Assembly: GCA_033065855.1 (NCBI GenBank)
Contig: JAVXUO010001054.1
Coordinates: 58,455-122,454 of the forward strand
Reading direction: 5' to 3'
Length of the DNA: 64,000 nt
Origin: Escallonia rubra
Lineage: Eukaryota; Streptophyta; Magnoliopsida; Escalloniales; Escalloniaceae
The notes under the pieces are model-generated. The model was not told where the DNA came from, did no database searches, and saw only the letters and a list, made by a program, of their open reading frames with translations. The stretch's first letter is position 1, and every line of letters begins with the position of its first letter. Positions 25,482 to 36,990 of this stretch are shown here, piece after piece. A program made the position numbers and the translations under genes.

Positions 25482-27767
25482 ATGAAATTTCGTAAGCTTT
25501 AGTTGGTGTGACTTTTCTGTGCTTTCATACCACTATGTTATTATAAGTTAAAGACAAGGAAATGGATATTGATCGAGACGTGAGTCCATTGACCATGACG
25601 ACTTACATCTATATATTTCCCGTGCTCTTCTTTCTTTATGGTAAACACCTTTTATTAGATTAAATTGAGGTTTTATTAAATTGACTTTAATAAATAGAGG
25701 TTTTAAAGTAATTTTGGAATGTAAGTAGTGATAATTAAGACCTTGAATGTTAGTATATTGAATATGTAGAGTTTTAGATGGTGCAAAATCGGTTTTCTAC
25801 TTCTATAAAGTTAAGTGAAATTATGTCGATAATACATGTGAAATTTTTTAACAATAAGTTATAGTAATAAGTCATGATGCTTTTAAAGTATTTTTGAGGT
25901 GTTAGTAGTGAAAATTAAGACCTTATATGTAAGTATATTGAATAGGTAGAGTTTTAGAAGATGCATAATTAGTTTTTGCTCTTGTAAAGGTTATTAAAAT
26001 TATGTCAATAATACATGCGAATTTTTTAATAATAAATTATAGTAAAGAGTCATGGTACATGTGTGTCTCTAATAAGTAAAAATGAGAAATAAATGTGATA
26101 TCAAAATAAAGAGTCATGATGCATATATATCTCTAATAAGTAGAAGTGAAAAATGTATATGATATCAAAACAAACGGGATGACGTGTCCTATAAGTAAAA
26201 AGTGATGATGTGTCACAAAATTAAAAGAGGTAAAAAAGGTAAAAGAACACTAAAAAAAACTTATGTGCATGTCGCCTCCACAACGCACAATGCTTTGTCT
26301 ATTATATATTTATATATGTATGATATAGATTGGAAATGTCCTCCTTGAATTTTACCATGATGGAAAGTTCCATATGCTTTTCCTCTTTGGCTGTACTTGT
26401 AACCGAGAAGATCGTTAAGATTGAAAAACTTTTATAACGTCGTCAGTCTATGATCGAATTAGAACGACATGAAAAGTTTTTTTTTTATCCGCCCTTACTC
26501 GAAAAAATGTTTGCCCAGATATGATTTGAATAAGTCATATGATGAGTAATGACTACAGAAACACGTCACTTAATTTGAATCGTTTAAATGTAAAATAAAA
26601 AATAGACTTAATCTGCGCCAAAAGCAAACAATTTGTACAAGTTTTCTTGACCTAGGAAGCACCGGTTGTCTTGTGGAAAAAAAAAAGGTAAGTTGACTGA
26701 AAAATGGGTCATGTTCACACGCTGGTTCCCACTATTGACAACTTTGTGACTTTCCCGTGCTTTCATTCCACCATTTCCCGTGCTTTCATTCCACCATTTC
26801 ACCTTTAAATGTTAAAGGTGAAGTTTTCTAACTGTTAGGCCATAAGCTCACTATCACACTATCAAAAATTATTTTGAGTGGAGACCAAAGCAAATATATT
26901 AAACATTTAAGGGACAAAAGAATAAAGGTGGGTCACTTGTTAAAGTTATCATGTTTTTTGTTAAAAAAACGAATGCAACTTTAAAGACGAAAAAGTACAA
27001 CGGTACTCCATTACTTACTTGAGCATTTATATTTACACCGACTAGCCACCAGCACAGATGACAAGCAGCATCTTTTTCTTTAATACTGAATTTTTTCTAA
27101 GTTGATGGTTGGGCTACATCCTTAGCCATTTGATTTTTATTCTCAACGTCAAATGTCTTTTAATTATTATTCTATAACCACTTTAGTCATTATTGTGAAG
27201 TTCAATTGTTAAATGTAAATATCATTCTTTAATTTGTTTATAAGTTGGCTATCAGACTAATTATGAAGAATGAGCTAGTTCTTTACCTGTTCTTTTTTAT
27301 TTATTTATTTATTCTTTTGTGTTCTTTTGGGGTCAGGGACTATGATCCAAGTTCAGTTGGTTACTTTCTTGTGTTCTACTGTGCGGTGGAATCGGAAGTT
27401 ATTTTGGGTGGAGGCTAAAACAAGTTTATTAAGCATTTAAGGGGCCACAAGTTCTACCAAAAAAAAGGGACCACAAGAGTAAAGCTGGGTGAATTGTTAA
27501 AGCAGTCTTTTATTTTTTTTGGTACGACGGTAATTTCATTACGTACTTGATAAAAGTTGTACCGTATTAAGAAAATCAACAGCTAGATACAACATACTCA
27601 GAGTATAATATTAGTTCCTTTTTCTTGGTCGTCTTAGAGTTGTTTCGGCGTGATTGATCATTTACGCATGGAGGTTTTGGTGGACTAAGTCTTACTTTGA
27701 AATTGGTCGTAAGAAAATGTCAAGTTTGGAAGGATTGAGGTACGTTAACACTTGGTGAATCTGGATA
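25482..27767. other. CRK upstream spacer (duplicate of 234-3310)
   Basis: Collinear with 234-3310 apart from the loss of the segment equivalent to about 420-1250. Contains tandem-repeat units (25683-26170) and two copies of the poly-T/'gggtcagg' module. No gene seen. Confidence 0.55.
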
Positions 27768-27775
27768 GATAATGG

Positions 27776-29908
27776 TAGAGGTGGCAAACTGGGTGGGTGC
27801 GTGGGTGGGTGGGGGTTGGGTCTACTTTAAATGGGTGACTTATCCAATTAGACCCATTTAATTGTGGGTTAATTGGGTCGTGTATTAAGTGGGTTGGTTT
27901 CACCTATCAAACCATAATGACTCATAAAAGTCAGATTAATATCCTCGACTCTATCCTCATCTTCATCAATCTGATTTGCAGACCACCATCAAAACACCAC
28001 CACCATTCCGAACGCCACCACAACCCCCCGTCAATAACCATCATTCTGAATGCCACCACAACCCCACCATCAGACCAGAATATCCATATCCACTAAACAG
28101 CCCCACCGCCAGATCAAATATCCACATTCACCACTTTGAACAGCCATCCCAGTAGACTGGAACATCCACATCCACCAGTACATCCTCGTGTGGCTGCTAC
28201 CACGCCATTACATCAACGACCACCACCATCACTCCCAATGTTATCGCCCCTGCCTCCATTTGAGCCACCCATCAGTACATTGGAGATAATTATTACCCTC
28301 AACGCTCAGATCTAAAATTGATCTGAGCCTAGATGGCTCTGAATCGAGAATCTTGCTCGAGGTCTTACCAAATTTTTTTTACAGATAATTAGTTTGAAGC
28401 TTCTGGAGCGAGGATGGTACTTGGTTGTGGGTGGTTTCCTGTTTTTTTTTGTGGCAACGGGTGATGAGGACGACGGAGTGTTCCGGCATGGGATGACGAT
28501 TGCGCTGGCTGGTCGCAAGTGGTCAACGGTCTTGACGTTCTTAGAAGTTATCCTCACATTTAACTTAAATAGTTTCATGTGCACCTAGGGCTATATACGA
28601 ACCGAGTTCGAGCCGAACATGGGTGTGTTCGAACTCGGTTCATTTATATTTTGGCATGTTTGAGCTCGGCTCGAGTTCGTTAAGAGTCAAAACATCCATG
28701 TTCGAACTCGGCTCGAGGTTGTGACGATGAAACTCGGGCTCAGCTCGTTCAACTCGTTTAACAATACAAGCTGAACTCGAGTTCGGAAACTCGGCTCGAG
28801 TTCGTGTTCAACCTCAATCGAATGCCTAATTTACTCAAAATCTCAAATCGTTCAAGCAATCATAAACAAGAATCTGTTAACGAAAGAGAAATAAGAAAAA
28901 TCAAGTACACATGTAGAAGATATAATGAGGGATATGAAATAAAAAGACAGTAAAAAAAAAATCTCGATCGATCGGTGATGAAGACATATACAACGGGTTG
29001 ATGCTCTTCACGCCCATGGCTTTGCAAATTTACAGCTCGGAGACATGGCTTTGCAGCTTAAATCAGGCGACGGAGGTTGAATTCGGCGACGTAGGCTGAA
29101 TCCATTGATGGGCGGATGCCAACAGTGAAGACATGTAACACGATCTGTGTGTGAGAGTGAGAGAGGGGAGGGGCAGATGATGTTTGACTGTTTGAGTATC
29201 TGAGAGAAGGAGGTGGCGAGGGCGGTGTCTAGCCGACGACGTGGGGTGTGGTCTCCTCGGCGGTGTGTCTGTGTGATGACCGACGACTACTTGTATATTG
29301 ATGTCTGATGAGTGATGAGAGAGGGGGCACGGCTGTACAGGTGTGATGAGAGATGGGGTAGGGGTGTGAACTGTGGAGTCTCTCTCTGATGAGATGAGGA
29401 AAACCCACATCTGGAGAGGGGAAGTATTTGGACCTCATGCTTCCACGTCCCTACACACTTCCCAATGTAGAGATATTTTTGTGTAGGTCTTAATATATAC
29501 TACAAATTGTAAATGAACCGGTGTTCTTTTAAAACTCGGCTCGTGTTCGGCTCGTTAAGTAAACGAGCCCTCTTGTTCACGAACATAAATAAACAAACAT
29601 CATTATGTTCAAACTCGGCTCGTTTAATAAACGAGCCTTAAAATTGTGTTCGTGTTCGGTTCACCTATGATATGAACGGACATGAACGAGTTTTAAAGAG
29701 AACGAACATCGAGCTGTTCGTGAACAGCTCGGTTTATTTACAGCCCTATGTGCACCCCCCACTTTAAACCCATTTAAACCAATGAGTTATTGGGTTGTAA
29801 AATAGTTGACCCATTAAGACCCAATTAATTAAATGTATGGGTATGGGTGGCATTTAATCGGGTGATTTTGGGTGGGTTAATGGGTTTAGGTTGTAATTGA
29901 CACCCTTA
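27776..29908. mobile_element. hAT-type non-autonomous transposon (copy 2)
   Basis: Same ends and same 8-bp duplication GATAATGG (27768-27775 and 29909-29916) as 3319-5278, so it is a segmental-duplication sister rather than an independent insertion. 2133 bp; longer than copy 1 because of small internal differences, including an extra stretch near 28010-28060. No transposase seen. Confidence 0.8.
28586..29748. mobile_element. Nested hAT (copy 2)
   Basis: Same TAGGGCT ends and 8-bp duplication TGTGCACC (28578-28585 and 29749-29756) as 4095-5119. 1163 bp. Contains an extra stretch near 28775-28910 that is missing from copy 1, showing internal deletion in one of the two. Confidence 0.8.
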
Positions 29909-29916
29909 GATAATGG

Positions 29917-30553
29917 GTACCAAGTGAAGGATGTGATATCTCTGTACGCTTAGTTTTTGTGGCTTCAATCTTTGCATGATGTGGATCCTAAACGTGCTTA
30001 AACTGTCATGAATTTACTTATTGTAATCAAAAGGTTGTAGGAAAAATTGAAAAAAAAAGTTAGTACATATCTATTCACATAAATTGGATTCGCCAGGCAA
30101 GAAATCAAAGTAGCTGAAGCGAAATTTCTAACAAAATTTGTCGTGATGCAAGGACAAAAATTTCTATGAAACGATTCCAATGAAACACACTAGCAGATGA
30201 GACTCCAGAAGGCTAATTTGATTTTGTACAAGCAAAATCTTGGTAGATTTGAAGTACTTCTTATTGACATCCTAGTCAACATGAACATATGATCAAGAAA
30301 TAAAAGGAAGCTAACAAACTCTTAGCATAGTAGGCATTTTAGGTACCATCTAAAAGTTATTAAAAGTTAAGTTTTCTAATATTTAAGCTAACAAATTCTT
30401 ATTTGATTTTCACTTTCATTGCTGAGTGTGTTTTACTTGTTATTAAAAGTTAAGTTTTCTAATATTTAAGCTATAAGCCGATGATACTATTAAAAAAAAT
30501 GGGCTTGTTTTGTTCCTCCTTTTTTTTTTTTGGGTAAGGTATTATGATTTAAG
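29917..30553. other. Spacer between hAT and MITE
   Basis: Matches 5287-5720 and then 7600-7779. The junction near 30345-30395 marks where about 1.9 kb present in the first copy is missing. No gene seen. Confidence 0.5.
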
Positions 30554-31060
30554 ATAGCGTTTGGAAACACTTCCAGTTTTATTTTTCTGTTTCTAAAAAA
30601 ACAAAAATTAAAACCAGTTAAATATTTTTTTTTACAAAAACAAATGGGTGTTTGATTACCCAGTTTTTATTTTGAGTTTTTTCTTTGGTAGTGGTTTGCG
30701 TTTGCGGTGGCAGTGGTGGGGTGTGGCGCTAACCGACGCCGGCAGTGGCTGCTGACCTCCAGCAGTCACTGACGGTGGTCGCCGGTGGTGGCTGCCGGTC
30801 ACCGGAGGAGGCTGCCAATCGCCGGCGGTGGGAAGTGATGGTGGGTGGTGGCTACAGGCGGTGGGAGGGTAGTGATGGTCTTAAAATAAAAACAAAAACT
30901 AAAAACTCCTTTTTGGAGTTTTAAAAAACAACGCTGTTTTAAAAAACTTGTTTTAAAAACTGAAGAAAACAAAACGAAAATTGTGTCAAACGTGTTTGTT
31001 TTCTCCAGTGTACAAAAAATGGAGAAAAAACTGAAAAATTAAGTGTTACCAAACAAAGCC
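30554..31060. mobile_element. MITE with TTTGGAAACACTT-type ends
   Basis: Left end 'tagcgtttggaaacacttcc' and right end 'agtgttaccaaacaaagcc' are imperfect inverted repeats; the centre is GC-rich ('ggcagtggtgggg', 'gccggtggtgg'). The third copy of this spacer at about 58630-58650 reads 'tatgatctaagttac' straight through, an empty site. A short TAAG duplication flanks it. The superfamily is unclear. Confidence 0.6.
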
Positions 31061-32075
31061 TAAGTTACTTACTTTTTTTTTTTTTTGGATGTACTCCGTA
31101 CTAGAATCAAAAGTTATTTTGGGTGGAGGCCAAAGCAAATATATTAAACATCTTTCTTTTTATGAGCAAAGTTCCTGAAGTTATGTCATTGCAGAGCCGT
31201 CTTGGCGTGACTAATCTTTTATCGATGGAAGTTTTGGTGGACTATGTCTTGCTTTGAAAGTGGAGGATGTGATATTTCCGTAAGCTTAGTTTTTGTGGCT
31301 TCAATCTTTGCATGTTGTGGGTCTTGAAGGTGCTTAGATTGAGAGAAGTTTACTCATTGTTAAAAAGTTGTAGGAAAAAAAGTTAGTACATACCTGTTTT
31401 CATATTAATGAACTCGTCAAATAAGAAATCAAACTTGCCAAAGCGAAATCTCTAGCAAAAATTTGCGGGCAATGCAAGGACAAAAGTCTTTATCGACTGA
31501 TTTTGATCAAACACACTAGTAGATGGATCTCACGAAGGTTAAGCTGATTCCATACAAAGGAATTTGAAGCTGCTCCCTAGGTTTAAATTTAAGCGTCATC
31601 ACTACACGTCATTGAGTTCTTAAAGTATCAAATCTATTAGAAAAGTGGTTGTTTTATACTTTGCTAGATTGTTGCATTGCATCGACTTATTTTTCAGTCT
31701 TAAATGTTATACAGTAATTGGTTGCAAAAGATAATTGTCATGTTTATGAAAATGTGTTCCACGACCAAAATATTTTAATTTGCATCTATATTTTCATATG
31801 CAGGGTGAATTGCATATGTTACCTCTCTTAATTCTTTACTTGATTTTCATCATGATGCATACGAACTTTTCTGGTATGAAACTTCTAAAACATTGATGTT
31901 GACGTGTATTACACGTGAACTCAACTAGTTCTAAATAAGTATGCACGTCAAACACGATCAACTAAAAGGGACGAAGAGAGTACTTAATTACTTACAAACA
32001 TACAAGAAATCTATAAAACCACAAAATTGAAGTTGGTTGTTTGCGCTAAATTTATTGGTTATTACACATGTCATA
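31061..32075. other. Spacer matching 58640-61220 with deletions
   Basis: No gene seen. It is collinear with the DNA left of 61220, but that copy carries a LINE (58827-59920) and a CRK exon-7 shard (60497-60588) that are absent here. The join between the CRK-flank-like part and the following sequence is near 31650. Confidence 0.5.
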
Positions 32076-32924
32076 CACTACAAGAAAAATGACTTTTAAC
32101 AATGGACAATTCCGTCGCTAAAAGTCCGTAATCCGTTGGAAAAGAGTTTTAGCGACAGACCACCCGTCGCTAAAACTTTGTTGCCTACAACCCCGTCTCT
32201 AAAAGTTTTGCAACAGATTTTTACAATCGACGGATTTTTACAATCCATTGCCTAAATTCCACCTTCAACGACGGGCAAACAAACACAATGCCGACGAAGA
32301 TTCCGTCGCTAATTCTATTTTTTGTATTTTAATTTTTTTTTCAGTAATAATTTATTACGTAAAATATTTAGGGATGAAATTTCGTTGCTAAATGTTTGTC
32401 GTTTAAAACTTTAGTGACGAAAATTCCGTTGCAAAAACTCGTTCTTTTAAAATAGTTAGACTTTTAACGAAGAAATAAAGTCTGTCGCTAAAAGTCAAAC
32501 TATTTTTTAATTTCTTAATACCTAAACCTATAATTACAATCCAATAATTTAACAATCACAATCCAATAATAAAATGTATACAAAATGCAAGAGGGCACGG
32601 GAGGAGAGTACATTAATAGAGTAGGGGAGGGGAGTACAAGTAGCGCGCAGGGGGGGGGGGGTGGGGCTTGGTGTGGGGGAGGGGCACCGGGCCATGGGAG
32701 CGGGATAACTTGAAAAAAATAATCAGAATAATTCAACAAGTCACAGCAAATGCCAAGAATAAAGCACTATGCAGGGCACGGGGGATTGATGAAACATGGA
32801 TACTACAGATTAATTGAGGGTTTAGTGTACTATGTAGAATGTACATAAACATCGGCATGTAAGTATTGTATTTAATGGAATAAAGGACATTTCACAAAAA
32901 ATTAAATCAGAATAATTCTAACAT

Positions 32925-33380
32925 GCACTTCGAGTAATTTGGATGTACTTAGGCTTTATTAGGTTAATTCGGATGTAATTCGAGTAATTTGGATGTACTT
33001 TGATTAATTAGGCTTTATTAGGGGTAATTAGGATTTATCCGGGCTAATTATGATTTAATTAGGGTTTAGGGTTTAAGGTTAACCGGTTCAAAAAGGTTTA
33101 ATCGGGGCTAATTACGGTTAATTGGTTCAATTAGGATTAAACAGAGCTAATTAGGGTTTATTAGTTCAATTAGGGTAAATCGGAATTAATTAGAGCTAAT
33201 TGGTTCAATTAGGTTGAATCATGGTTAATTATAATTAATTGGTTCAGTTAGGGTTAATCGGGTTTAATTGGGGTAAATTCGTTCAATTAGGGTTACTCGG
33301 GGTTAATTACTATTAATTTGTTAGATTATGGATAATTAGGGTTTGATTAGGGTTAATTTGGTTTACTTAGATTAATGGCT
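32925..33380. repeat. Minisatellite of 'ggttaattggttcaattagg' type
   Basis: Imperfect head-to-tail repeats of about 35 bp built from 'attagggttaatcggg', 'aattggttcaa' and 'gggctaatta', with one 'tttagggttt' stretch near 33060. It lies inside the outer CACTA left arm. No coding function. Confidence 0.7.
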
Positions 33381-34403
33381 AATTTGCTATTAGTTTAGCA
33401 TGCCATTTTGGTGGTAACTCTGATAATTGTGACATTAGCTTCCATTAGCTCATAGTTTGATCCAGATGAAACATTAATTCTAGTTGGGGACCAACGTTTT
33501 ATACTTCATACCCAACACTCTTAAAAAAGATCCAGAGAACCTTTTAAGTGGAAAATCATCACTTAGTAAAAGGTATCTTACTTACTAATAACTGGCTGTA
33601 GAAACTGAAAAATCCATGTCTATTGCCTCCCAATTGTTGAAGACCAAGCATGAATACAAAGACAAAAAGTAAAGAAACACCATTCACGTAGTCATGTACT
33701 ATGCAAAATACAAAGAATAGCCCCAAATGATATGGTAGCTGATGCTTCATAAGAAAACTAGCCATACCTAACTGAGATGAAACTGAAGAGTAGTTATGTT
33801 ATAACCAAATGAGGTAACGTCTACAACTAGAGCTTGTTTGACTGGGCATCCGAGGAAAATGCTTAGAAGAACACTACAAGGAATAAGGTTTTTAGCGACG
33901 GGCAAATCCGTCGCTAAAAGCCTATAGTCCGTCGCTAAAAGATTTAGCGACGGAATTATAAAATCCGTCGTCTAATATAGAAAGTTCGGCGACGGATTTA
34001 TTTCTAAATTAGCGACGGAATATCCGTCGCTAATTATATTTACGTTTTTTAATTTATTTTCTTTTTTAAGGAAATTAGCGACGGATAAAACTTTTAGCGA
34101 CGGAATTAATCCGTCGCTTAAAGTCATTTTTTTTAACTTTTTTTTTAATTTTTTAATTCCTAAACCTGTAATAAAAAACTCAAACCAATTGGGTCTCATC
34201 TTCCGTCAACAATCTCAATATCTCAAACGCACGATTAACAATCTAAAATCATCAATTAACAATCTAAAATCATCGATCAATAATCACAATTAACAACCTA
34301 AAATTATCAAACAAATAGTCAATGTTCAAATAACACAAAATTGTTCAAAATTTACATATCCGATGCGATTAATTTAAAATATTGTCTAATTACTGCTCAG
34401 AGT

Positions 34404-34849
34404 TCAACATTGGGAGAAATCAATTTTTTCACAAGTTCTGTGATCAAACACCAGCACTTGAAAACGCATTTGCCCCATGTGTTCAAAGATTACAAAGTCT
34501 CCTAGATGAAGGTCATGCTGCTGCACGAATTCGTTCCAACCCTCTTCGAAGCAAAGTTCCTCTTGGCCAACCTTCTTCTTCAATTTAACAGGCCATGACC
34601 CCTTGCGCTTGGTTAAAGTTGCTTCAAATCTCAATGTGGTAAGCAATCTGCAAAATGCTACCGGTATGGCCTAACATATTCATAATACAATAAGACAGGT
34701 AAGTTTTTAACCAACGATAAAACTTTTAACACGCACGAAAACACAGAGAAAGCGGGATGGCATACAAGTTCTGCATGAAAACCAGGCATCATGACCTTGA
34801 AGAAGTGCCTGCCGACTGAAACATCCCTGTTCACCGAAGCAGAAGCCAT
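34404..34849 (-). pseudogene. B3 DNA-binding-domain gene fragment captured in CACTA
   Basis: Exon-like piece 1 (34766-34849) starts MASASVNRDVSVGRHFFKVM and ends at a GT. Piece 2 (about 34404-34647) follows an AG after a 118-bp gap with intron character and reads 'GSWPVKL', 'CFEEGWNEFVQQH', 'LHLGDFVIFEH' and 'FQVLVFDHRTCEK', the second half of a REM-type plant B3 domain. The middle of the domain is missing and the two pieces join out of frame by one base, so a normal B3 protein is unlikely. B3 proteins are nuclear transcription factors. The location inside CACTA ends shows capture of a host gene piece. Confidence 0.8.
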
Positions 34850-36869
34850 TTAACCTACTTTAACATGAAAAACCAATCGGGCATTATTCAATTGATGAGC
34901 ATCAATTTTATAGCTGAATTAAATCTATTACTGCAAAGTCTCCTAGATAGCTATTGCATTACTGCAAAATGGGAAATGTAATCTAAGAGAATGCATATTG
35001 TAAATGAACAGCGCTCAGAGCTTGACTCCTTTAACAAGTGAATCGCAACATAGTAAGGGGTTCGTGTGTGTGTGAAACGAGTGGGCCTACGTAAGGAGTA
35101 TATATATGAACACTACAACGTTGTTCAAGCTGCCCGGCTTATTTACTAGATGAAGTCCGGTGCATTTGTTAATTGAAACAGCACAAATGAGCCATGAACG
35201 TGCCGATCAGCATGGCCTACTGTCAACTTTGAGGTTATATGCATAACTGAATGAGCAAAATGATATTATATCTGCAATTGTGAAGATGAAATTTCAATTA
35301 GGTTTCCTACTGTTGTAAAGAACCTTCACATTTAGGCGCAAGTCTCAACTCAAATTTAAGGTTGTTGTTTTTCCTTGGCAATTATTCAAGTGGTGAACCA
35401 TGAGAGCTCATAGATACTAAGCCTTCTTGAACAAAAAGCATCTGTTGGAAAAGAGGTTGGCTCCTCGGTTGTGATTCTGAGTTTTTGGTCAATAATGATA
35501 CTTACTATTACAATGCAGGGACATGATTATATTTTTATCTTTTTGAATCTATTTCCTTGGCAATTGAATTCTTTTATCTTTTTGAATCTATTTTCTTCTT
35601 GACTTGATTAGTATCTCCATGTGAGATTACCAACGTATTTCAGATGATCAAATATGGAACAGCTTTCCAGATATAAAAGGAGAACTACATCACTTAACCA
35701 GGACAGGAAAAACTCTCTTATATCTAACCAAAAGGACTGCAAACCTATCAGCAGCTGATATGGAGTAAATGAAATTAAGATGACAATAATTACATAGATT
35801 GAAAAAGTTCAACAGGTTGTTCCAGGGAATTACAGCATGGAGGTGCTTGCTTTGCGCAACATATTAGTGCTCACCCCTAAGCCATATAGGTTTAGTAACA
35901 ACTATCTCACAATGTCACCGTAACTGTAAAGACGATGATATATTGTATTCCCTTTTCGTCATAAGATACGATTCATCTTTATAGCTTCATTCTATACATC
36001 AGACTTCAGACACAAGATAGATAGATCCATAGCATAGCTTCATTTCTCACAGATTAAGTTGCATTTGAGGCACAGCATTCAAATATCCAAACGAAATGTG
36101 GAACAAGATAAAGACGGCAACAAAAGAAAAACAAAAGAATAAAAGAGCAGAGCAATAGAACGCAAATCGAAAAAAGCAGAGCAAATAGCCAAGCACACAA
36201 CTGATGACAATCAACTGCACACAGCGACCTAAATCAGACCAAGCCCTATGACATTCATTGCCGGCCATGAGGGCACTACACAACCTCCGTAAAAGCACCA
36301 AAAGAGTGAGCACGGATAGCCACTCCATCACTCCAACATGCCTCATTGGGTATACTGCTGAACCAGTTTCACACCAGCAATTACAACCCAAACATGAGAA
36401 TCCCATTCACGCACTGTTGCTAGTCATCCTTCTATTTAATCAACTTCCACCTCAGAAATAATGTGGGTGCTAATCAACTACCCGAAACACGGAGTTCCAA
36501 TATCAGAGCTCATAGCCTAGAACTTTTAGGATAGTAAACCAATACTTGTACAATAGCCGGAACATGATCTAACGAATTAGAAACCTAGTCATTCAAGTAA
36601 ATTTCTATAGTAGAAACAAAACACATCCACTCAACACTTAAGGTAATACCAAAGCTCTGAAATTTTCCCTGCCAATTCCAATTCAATCCAACTACCAAAA
36701 CTTTTCAGGAACCCATCAACGTTTACATGGCAATAGTTTTTAACAAGGAAAACCTAAAAACTGGCATTGGGAACTTACCTTAAGGCACAATAGCCGGCGG
36801 CAGTGGAGGGCGGCGGCGTCAGTGGCGCGACGACGGTGGTAGTCTTTTCACACGGCGGCAGTGGAGGGA

Positions 36870-36990
36870 GGGGTCACCGTGGAGTGGGATTGTCGGAGGT
36901 GGGTCACCGTGTAGGGGGATCGCCGGAAGTGGGTCACCGTGTAGGGGGATCGCCGGAAATGGGTCACCGTGGAGGTTGGTCGCCGGAGCA
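36870..36990. repeat. GC-rich tandem repeat, unit about 30 bp
   Basis: 'gggtcaccgtg.ag.ggg.tcgccgga' occurs about four times in succession inside the inner CACTA. The open frame across it (36803-37075) is a product of the repeat and I do not call it a gene. Confidence 0.75.

Noticed and set aside
33055-33080. Telomere-like TTTAGGG pair
   Set aside because: Only two adjacent-like units within a degenerate 'ttagggtt' minisatellite inside a transposon; not an interstitial telomere array.
36047-36406. Hydrophobic 119-codon frame in the inner CACTA
   Set aside because: It has some membrane-like stretches but no family I recognise and no splice or start support; kept only as element interior.
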